Of a stretch of DNA of 64,000 nucleotides, positions 57,321 to 64,000 are shown piece by piece. The stretch is from assembly GCF_000247695.1 (NCBI RefSeq), contig NW_004624843.1:2800361-2864360 (forward strand). The letters run 5' to 3'. The translations under genes and the position numbers were made by a program. A model generated the notes under the pieces. The model saw nothing but the letters and a program-made list of their open reading frames with translations. It was not told where the DNA came from and searched no databases. Numbering within the stretch: the stretch's first letter is position 1; every line of letters starts with the position of its first letter. This DNA is from Heterocephalus glaber. Taxonomy: Eukaryota > Chordata > Mammalia > Rodentia > Bathyergidae.

Positions 57321-58554
57321 TACAAAAAGAACTCTTAAGAACAACAGAGAAGGAATGGACAACCTTGTCCAGAAAGTTAGGCAAGAGAATCCTAGATTTG
57401 GTTGATTCTGGTTGGATAAGATGGCGTTCCTTCTTAAACTCAGGAAATGGTGAATTTTTTTTTTTTTTGAACATTTCTATTTGTATCCCAAAATGACATT
57501 GGGGCATTTGTGTATGGAGAAAGTACACCATTTTCCAATTCATTTGAACAACGGTCCCTACAAGTCACAATGTCTAGAATGAAAAAGTGTCCCTTGCTCA
57601 TCATTGAAAGGGCAATTGTTTTGATTTCAGTAGATGCTCCAAAAAGTTTTGACTTGGTAAAGGTTGCCAGCAGTAGTTAGATTAAATGTTACTGCATAGA
57701 ACAAAACACTTTTGGCTCTGTCAAAGATAGGACTGATCTTGGCTCTTGGAAGTCTCTACAAAGTCTTTTTATGCCAAGTAATTTGAGCAGTTTCATTCTT
57801 TTGTGTTTTAATTGGATCCTACTCTTTTTGGTTAGAAAACTATAAGGCAAGCAAGAACATTTTGAACTTTGTTTGAGGATACACAGCATCCAAAAATTGT
57901 TAAATCAGTGTCAAAAAGGACCTCACAGAATAGTGGAAGGAATAGAATCTACATTCTTGCATTCCAAATATTTGTTTGTAAGAATTGAAGTTAAAATTAT
58001 ATGACATTGTAGACTATAAAGACCCTCAACCAACAAATAACACATAACACTGCATTGTGTTAAAGAAAGGAGAAGAATGGACTTCCAAGCTCTCAATCCA
58101 GGCTTTAGAAGAGGGCTAGGGGGGTAGTTTCATCGTAGCATGTAGCTAAAGCTGGAAACTACTCTAAATACAGGTACCCATGCAGGCTGTCTGTCTTCTA
58201 AAAAGTAAATCATGGAAACAGAACTTAATGGGAGACTGGCAGTGAAGGAATGGACATCATTAACCTCAGAGAAGCCACAGCACTCTAGGCAGGAAGCTAG
58301 ACAAGTGAAGCATAACTGAAGCACAATCCCAGACCAAATCAGCTCCCTCTACTGAAAAGAGAAAAGAGAGTCATTAGCAGCTGGGCCACAGCAAGGGCAT
58401 GGCAGGGGTTCATGGACCATACCCAAGGTGCTTTCATTCCAGCACAGAACTTGAAATGAATTCTCATGTGTCCAGACCCCAGGGTTCTCCTTGGAGGGTA
58501 ACCTAAGGTGGGAGAGGAGCTCAAGTGAGCAATATTGAACTTGCTAAGTAACTG
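57321..58554. other. No recognised element; T-run at about 57456-57467
   Basis: Contains several - strand short frames (57153-57543, 57689-57889, 58130-58524) without domains, which are likely chance. Confidence 0.3.
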
Positions 58555-59405
58555 TATATTTTAACATAGCTAAAATTTGGAAACAATCCAAGTGTCTACA
58601 GAAAATTGTAGTTTATCTCAGCAGTGAAATATTGTTTTGTAATTAAAAAGTAAGAATCTACTAATACATGCTACACCATGAATGAACTTCAAAAACATGA
58701 TGCTAGGTAAAAGAAGCCAGATATTAAAGATCACACAGAATAATATCTATTCATATGAAATGTCTGGAAAAAGCAAATCTAAAGACATAGAAAGTAGGTT
58801 TGTCCACACATGCTGTTATGCCTTAGCAATATCCCCCCAAATCCTCTTGCAGTCATAAGTGGAGCTTTTCAGGAGTGGCTAGATCTAGAGCATGTGATGT
58901 TGGGATTAATAGTGTTGATTACTAAATTAATCTACTGATTGTTTTGGTATAGTTCTGGGAGTGGATAATTGCAAGGACCTCTCTGGGTGTGAGTGTTGGG
59001 TTGTTGTGGTTGCTTGCTGCTTGCTTCACTGCTTTGCTGCCTTCTTCCCACCATGAACTGTTTCTCCTCTGTGATTCCTCTCTGCCCTGCTGCCCTGCCT
59101 TGGAGCCAGCCAACTATGAATTGAAACCTCTATAAAATGTGAGTCAAAATAAATCTTTCCTTCTTTATCTTTGGGTCTCCTATATTTTATCTCAGCAATG
59201 AGAAAAGTAACTAAGACAGATGCCCATGGATGGAAGTTAGACCTGGAGTTGCCTGAAAATGGGATCTACAGACTTGTACGGAATGATAAAAATGCTTAAA
59301 CACTGGTACAACTCTGTAAATTTTCTAATATTCATTGAACTTTACACTTTTAAATGGGTGAATTTTGTGAATTATAAATTACACTTCACCAAAACTCTTA
59401 CAGAG
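58555..59405 (+). mobile_element. Old L1 3' UTR split by a MaLR LTR
   Basis: The left part (58555-58810) has GCTAAAATTTGGAAACAATCCAAGTGTC, ATGATGCTAGGTAAAAGAAGCC and AATATCTATTCATATGAAATGTC. The right part (59220-59405) resumes with GGATGGAAGTTAGACCTGGAGTTGCC, ACTGGTACAACTCTGTAAATTTTC, CATTGAACTTTACACTTTTAAATGGGTGAATTTTG. Together they form one L1 3' UTR with the MaLR LTR as a later insertion. Confidence 0.7.
58811..59219 (+). mobile_element. MaLR LTR inserted in L1
   Basis: Starts TGCTGTTATGCC and ends GTAACTAAGACA. Marks: CTGGGAGTGGATAATTGC, CCACCATGAACTG, GGAGCCAGCCAACTATGAATTGAAACC, AGTCAAAATAAATC with AATAAA at 59148-59153, and ATTTTATCTCAGCAATGAGAAAAG. I could not identify the expected 5-bp duplication with certainty. 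Solo LTR. The 58922-59113 (-) frame is a shadow. Confidence 0.75.
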
Positions 59406-59540
59406 AAGATATTTGATATTGTTTTCCTTCAATATCATGTAAGGTTATTTACAATGATTTCACAGTTCCTTCATCCTAGTCCTCAAAACAACAAAAGAAA
59501 GATGTATTTCTTCCAAACAACGATCTTGCAGAGTCATGGT

Positions 59541-59636
59541 CTAGGACACTAATGGCAAACCTTTTAGAGCTTTCAATGATCCAACAGCCTGCTACTGCAC
59601 ACATACCATAGGTTCATCACCACTAGTCTAGAACAT
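59541..59636. mobile_element. Small hAT-like element (MITE)
   Basis: CTAGGACACTAATGGCAAACC at the left and AGGTTCATCACCACTAGTCTAG at the right are approximate inverted repeats about 95 bp apart, around CTTTTAGAGC. They resemble the ends of hAT (Charlie-type) small elements, whose usual ends read like a GATGGC/GCCATC pair. GTCTAG-like words stand on both outer flanks. Confidence 0.45.
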
Positions 59637-60414
59637 CTGATAAAAAAAAATAGTAAGAGTTACGTATTAAATGTGAGCCATTCCCTTACCCCAAAATACA
59701 GCATATAATTTACCAATAGCTAATTCTCAACAGCAAAGACAGCCTTTCCATGGTTCTAAAGATAAAACTGCTTTGCTGTCTTCCCAGATTACTTTTTGCA
59801 CAGAGACTACTACTTGCTTATTAATCTCAGCTTCCATTTCTTCCAGCATCTCATTGAAGAACTATCAGTGCAAAGAATCTGTCCTCCCCATGAGAAGGTT
59901 TTAAAAGAGAAAAATTAAATCTAAAGTATTGGTCCACGTCACTAGTAATTGCTTAAGGCTGCTTGTGTGGCTATTATTGTAAAGCCAATAATAACTCAAA
60001 AAGACAGAACATTTCTATATATTTAGCTATTGTTTTCTTATTAGACATAGAAATAATTTAAGAGGCATGAGAATACATTTCATTACATTAAGAAAAATGG
60101 TGTTTATACAAACTGCAATATTGTTTTGTTTGATATATTTTCTCTCTCTCTCAAATACTATTTGACAGACTACCATTTCTATATCAATTTACTCAAAATA
60201 TTTACTAAACTCTCCTACATGTGAGGTCTTATCCTTGTCATTTAACACTGGAAACTTAACAAGACATTGTTGCTTACTTCAAGTAGTTTTCAACTTAATG
60301 ATTTAATTTTTAACATAGATTATCTCATGAGAATCCATGTATGATAGATCTATTTAAAAACCACTTCTGTTAGAATGTGATACAATAATTTTTCCCAGTT
60401 AAAGGCTATTTTAA
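59637..60414. other. No recognised element
   Basis: AT-rich, nothing recognised apart from a short TCTCTCTCTC run near 60140-60152. Confidence 0.3.
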
Positions 60415-60500
60415 GGAGCTGGGGTGTATCTTCATGGTAGAGCATTTATCTAGTAGGTGTTAGGCCCTGTGTTTGATCCCTAGCACTGTAGGAATGAAAA
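60415..60500 (+). mobile_element. Diverged ID/tRNA-derived SINE
   Basis: GGAGCTGGGGTGTATCTTCATGGTAGAGCATTTATCTAGTAGGTGTTAGGCCCTGTGTTTGATCCCTAGCAC has the tRNA-type order (A-box-like GGTAGAGC region, B-box-like GTTTGATCCC), but a different subfamily from the GGGGATTTAGCTCAG copies. Confidence 0.65.
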
Positions 60501-60644
60501 AAACTTTTAGGAAAATTCCAAATTGTGCATATCCATGGCTATTTTTCCTTAGAAGATACTTAGATTTTATTTTGTATTGATTCTATTGTTAATATGTGAC
60601 ATCTGTACTATGTTTTTCATTTTATAAGAATATTTTCTACCACT

Positions 60645-60720
60645 GACTTTGCAGTTTATACTTAAGGTAAAGAAACTGAGGCTCTAAGAGTTAGACTCTA
60701 AATTACTGTCCTTGTCTATT
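60645..60720 (+). mobile_element. Possible MIR fragment
   Basis: GGTAAAGAAACTGAGGCTCTAAGAGTTAGACTC is close to the MIR block GAGGAAACTGAGGCTCAGAGAGGTTAAG. Short. Confidence 0.45.
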
Positions 60721-60879
60721 GCCTGCCTTGCTCTCTTTGCTTATCCATACATTTTTCGCTGCAATCCTCACTCTCAGCTGGTGACATGGAAAATTTAAGC
60801 AATTATTTAGGCAATCAGAAAGGAATGTTGACAGATTCCACTACCACATCTGCACACTTTTCAGTATCTGCATTTACTA

Positions 60880-61480
60880 GCCATGTGTTGTCCATACTCT
60901 GATCTACTGCAGACCTTCAGTGTGTTCACTGAATTCCTTCCCTTCTTGACATCCCAAGGGTACTATTCCAGGCACTGTTTCCTCTCTTTTTTGTAATATC
61001 TGTATTCCCTTCTCTATTGAAGTATTCCCATGAGCCTACCTACTATTTTTCCCAAGGTCAAAAAAGAAATCATTCCATCCTGACTTCTCCTATTGTCCCA
61101 TTTCTCTGTCCCCTACTCAATCAAAATTCCCTGTAAATATTGTGTATACCAAAGTCTCTAATTTCTGTACTCCAATTCTTTCCAGAATAACCAAAGGCAT
61201 TCCCCCCACTCCACCAAAACTCCTTTATCTAAGGTGAGCAATTATTTCATATTGCTAAATTCAATAGTTAATTCTTGGTTGACATTCTACTTGCTCTTTT
61301 ACATTTTAAAAAGTTGGTATAGAGTATTTGAAGGGTTTTATGTACTTGAATGCCCAGGATTCATTCAGGTTTCCTCCAAACTTGCTAATTGCTTCTTTTA
61401 TGTCTCCTTTGCTCCTGTTCTCCCTGAAGTCCCAAGGAAGACATAACCCACGCTCACTCTTTGGTCCTCTGCCAGTTATT
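60880..61480 (+). mobile_element. L2 LINE fragment
   Basis: The CT-rich 5' part resembles L2, then GGTGAGCAATTATTTCATATTGCTAAATTC, AATAGTTAATTCTTGGTTGAC and CTCCTTTGCTCCTGTTCTCCC. The TATTGCTAAATCCAATGG-type segment is typical of internal L2. The + frame at 61234-61446 is inside it. Confidence 0.5.
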
Positions 61481-62269
61481 TAGTTGCTAGGTCTTGCCTT
61501 CGGACTGCTCTTTCATGTTGTTTTGTGAGGCTGGAACAGGCACTCTGCAAATCACTTTTCTCCTTCTCTAGGGGACCCCACTTAGGTTCTGCCAACAGTA
61601 GAGGTGAATTGGAAGAACAGGGAAGAGAGAAGGAACTTGAACTGCCATGGTGACAGCTGATTGCAGAGGCGAGAGTTCTTCAGACTTTCCCTGGGGAGTT
61701 TGTAGGATCTCCACTCCCCTTGCCAGAATCTGCTGCATTATACCCTCTGAGAAACACCTGGAAAATGGTACTACCCCACCCCCACCCCCACCCCCCAGAG
61801 ATCTGATTCCCAGCCCCCTGGGCTTTTCTTCTACCCCTTTAAATTTTATCCACCCCAAACTTTGTACAGCTGAAGTGTGATAGCCACTTCCTGAAATGAC
61901 TACCTCTGTGATACCTTAGTGCCATTTTGTGTTCCTCTTGCCCTTTTAGTTTTTCTACACGTGGTAATGTTTCTTTATATCGTATCTCCCACTTGAGATC
62001 ACTGCTACAGTTTCCAGTTCCTTGTACCTCCAGCCAGCAGAGAAATTGAATTTAGTAACACGACTAAAAATGCCACTTTATTCTGATGACTAGACTTCTG
62101 TACTAACTCTAGACCTGGATTTGAGTGAATGATGTGAAATTGTTATATTACAGTTAGGCACGATTGAATATCAGTAATGCTATGTGATTTGACACCAGTA
62201 ATCAACTAATGGACATCTCATATTTACCATGCTCAAAAGTACTCTCCATCAACATTTTTGACTCTCACA
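61481..62269. other. Unassigned; C-rich G4-type run 61774-61796
   Basis: Short open frames on both strands at 61568-61880 cross a C-rich run and a proline/glycine-type low-complexity part, so they are not credible genes. Confidence 0.35.
61774..61796 (-). repeat. C-rich run, G-quadruplex motif on the - strand
   Basis: CCCC, CCCCC, CCCCC and CCCCCC separated by single A bases. On the - strand this is four G-runs of 4-6 joined by one-base loops, the strongest kind of intramolecular quadruplex pattern. Confidence 0.85.
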
Positions 62270-62720
62270 TCTCCAGCGTCCTCACCCCTTCCCACTGATC
62301 GAGTGAATGTCTTTGGAATTGTCCATGACTCTTCTTTCCTACAACCAAAACTCAAATTGTAAGCAAATGCATTTGATTGTGCTTTCAAAATATATGCAAA
62401 AACCTGATCATTTGTCAGACTTTGAGCACCCTCCTAAACTACACGACTCTCATCTCTCACTAGTTTTATAGAGATATATCCTAACTAGCCTTTCTCCCCT
62501 TCCATTATAGTTACTCTCATCAACACAGACTGATCTTTTCAAGTCACTAAGTCGAACGAGTAGGTCTTCTCTAAAAACCCTACACTGATTTCTCATTTCT
62601 GTAGGATAAAAACTCTTCCCACAGTGATCTCCTTGGTATAATTTGGAAATGCCAGATGCACTCCTTCCTCCAAATCATTGTATTAGAATTAACAGCTCTT
62701 CACTTCTGTCAGGATTTTGT
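62270..62720 (+). mobile_element. L2 LINE fragment
   Basis: The order TTGACTCTCACATCTCCAGC, CTCATCTCTCACTAGTTTTATAG, CTAACTAGCCTTTCTCCCC, ACAGACTGATCTTTTCAAGTC, CCCTACACTGATTTCTCATTTC and ATAAAAACTCTTCCCACAG resembles internal L2 near the segment that ends in CCCATCGCACTTAGAATAAAATCC. Confidence 0.55.
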
Positions 62721-62741
62721 GAAATATCACTATTTTGGCCT

Positions 62742-62886
62742 GAATTGTGGCCCCTCCAAACTCATACATCGAACTCTTTACCCTAGTACCTTGGAATGTG
62801 ACTGCTTTTGGAAATATGAATAATTAAAGAGGTGATTAAATAAAGTGAAGTCATTGGGGTGGACTCTAATCCAATATGATTAGGGC
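62742..62886 (+). mobile_element. MLT1-type LTR 5' fragment
   Basis: CCTGAATTGTGGCCCCTCCAAACTCATACATCG, GTACCTTGGAATGTGACTGC, TTTTGGAAATATGAATAATTAAAGAGGTGATTAAATAAAGTG and GGGGTGGACTCTAATCCAATATGATTAGGG match the first half of MLT1. It is cut short by an LTR in the opposite orientation that starts at 62888. Confidence 0.75.
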
Positions 62887-62887
62887 T

Positions 62888-63215
62888 GTATTAGTCAGAT
62901 TTTCATAGCTAGAACTAAATATCAGACGTACACAACTTAAAGGAGGAACCATTTATTTCTGCTCACAATTTCAGAGGATTCAGATTAGCTGGCTCCAAGA
63001 CATGAACATCACAGCAGAAGCGAGTGTTGGAACAAGGTGTTCACTCCATGGTGTCTGCGAAGCAGAGCAGGAGAGGAAGGAGGGAAGAACTATTTAATAG
63101 TGCCGAGGGTACTCCCCAGTCCCATGTGCAAATTTTGATTAGTCCCAATAAGTCATAGTATTCCTATTATCCCTTTCAGTGGTTGCTTTAAACATGGGAA
63201 AGTAACATGACCCAA
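62888..63215 (-). mobile_element. MaLR LTR, antisense
   Basis: Read on + it shows the complement of a MaLR LTR: TGTATTAGTCAGATTTTCATAGC, AACTTAAAGGAGGAACCATTTATTTCTGCTCAC, AATTTCAGAGGATTCAG, CAGCAGAAGCGAGTGTTGGAAC, CACTCCATGGTGTC, GAAGCAGAGCAGGAGAGG, then TCCCATGTGCAAATTTTGATTAGTCCC. The same family type lies in + orientation at 10066-10421. It was inserted at the edge of the MLT1 fragment. Confidence 0.7.
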
Positions 63216-64000
63216 GACAATGAGACATAAATTGTATTCTACTTGGGGTCTCTGGGAAAAGCACATGGTAGAGCAGCATCCGTGCTCTGCTTCTGACCTA
63301 CTAAGTACTCTTTGTGATCATCCTGCCACTGTTCAGGGACCATCCATCCATTGAACATTTCATAAAAAGAGATCAGTGGAACCCAAGTCTCTAATAACAA
63401 CACAGGTGTGGTCTTGAATGGACCCTCAACTGAACACCTGTGCCAATTCTTGTCTCTTGAGAGAATACACTCTACTGTTGACCTCTGTCTTACTAAAAGT
63501 CAAAAGCAGCCTTACATGCTGTGAATTGCTCCTGTTGGTTTTCCAAGCCATTCTTGCATGGAAGAACACATGCTACCTGACACTAATATGCTATTTATTT
63601 TGTATCACCCAGGATTCAGGCTGATTGGGCTTTATATAGACAATTCACATCTACATGCAATGGTGAGATTGCTTTATAATTTCTGTTTTTCATTGATAAT
63701 ACTCAAAGTCATATCATATCATATATATATATATATATTTCTTCCAAATTCCAAATGAATTGACATAAAATTCTTTTGTAGATACTCATAGTATTAAGAT
63801 ATGTGTACATAGCACCTTTCTATGCTGTGAGACCATAAAAATAACCTGGAGACTAAGTATGAAAGATAAGGTTTCATGAGACTTACTACCAGGCCAAGGA
63901 AGGAAAGTGCTGGTTTAGACTTACTAACTGGCAATGAAGCTCTTCAAAAGATGCTAAACAGTGACACAAAAGCATATGAAACTATATCCTCACTCTTTTG
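63216..64000. other. Unassigned; (AT)n near 63711-63738
   Basis: A short (CATAT)n to (AT)n run at 63711-63738. The + frames at 63418-63624 and 63558-63758 have no domain. Confidence 0.35.

Noticed and set aside
1..64000. CRISPR array, prophage, operon or bacterial genes
   Set aside because: The sequence is full of mammalian SINEs, LINEs and LTRs, and no direct-repeat/spacer pattern or dense gene layout is present.

Overview
This window is non-coding, AT-rich mammalian DNA from a rodent. Interspersed repeats and decayed transposon fragments dominate it, and I find no intact host gene, no rRNA or tRNA gene and no CRISPR array. The longest open frame is about 135 codons. Most frames that look protein-like fall inside LINE-1 (L1), LTR or simple-repeat sequence. 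The rodent assignment rests on three things. First, there are several tRNA-Ala-derived ID SINEs with oligo-A tails, for example at 5704-5798, 22324-22421, 32006-32092 and 51438-51522. Second, there are two B1-plus-ID composite SINEs (8397-8612 and 39862-40052) and a B1-like monomer (19494-19630). Third, there are ERVL-MaLR LTRs and an L1 lineage whose 3' UTR has a long polypurine tract. The composites and the ID sequence suggest a squirrel-related or hystricognath-type rodent rather than mouse or rat, but I cannot name the species. Family names throughout come from remembered consensus patterns, not from a database search.

Layout. 1-10 kb: four copies of the purine-rich L1 3' end, all on +, one with a clear 15-bp target-site duplication; an MLT1-type LTR; a MER5A-like hAT fragment; an ID and a B1-ID. 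10-17 kb: a MaLR LTR, an L2 piece and a MIR; then a class III (ERVL) endogenous retrovirus internal fragment with a dUTPase-like region, followed by antisense L1 reverse-transcriptase sequence. 17-26 kb: sparse repeats and two long unique stretches (20.4-22.3 and 22.8-25.2 kb) that are candidates for conserved non-coding DNA. 26-28 kb: a long L2 with its 3' end. 29-36 kb: an AT-rich L1 graveyard, with an old + strand L1 next to an old - strand L1 that was later split by a younger L1 tail, itself followed by an ID. 36-46 kb: a MIR, a twin-primed L1 with an inverted 5' part, L2 and MIR pieces, two strong overlapping inverted repeats at 41.5 kb, and an old L1 3' end. 46-54 kb: a MaLR internal region with its 3' LTR, next to a protein-like - strand frame broken by a stop; another MLT1-type LTR; an ID; and a MaLR LTR that contains a 126-bp GA-rich tract. 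54-64 kb: an LTR-like element, an L1 3' UTR split by a MaLR LTR, a small hAT-like element, L2 pieces, a G-quadruplex-type C-rich run, and an MLT1 fragment abutted by a MaLR LTR in the opposite orientation.

No genes act together here. The sequence is either intergenic or the inside of a long intron, and it alone cannot say which. The main content is insertion history (nesting, target-site duplications, twin priming) plus a few unexplained stretches listed as findings.
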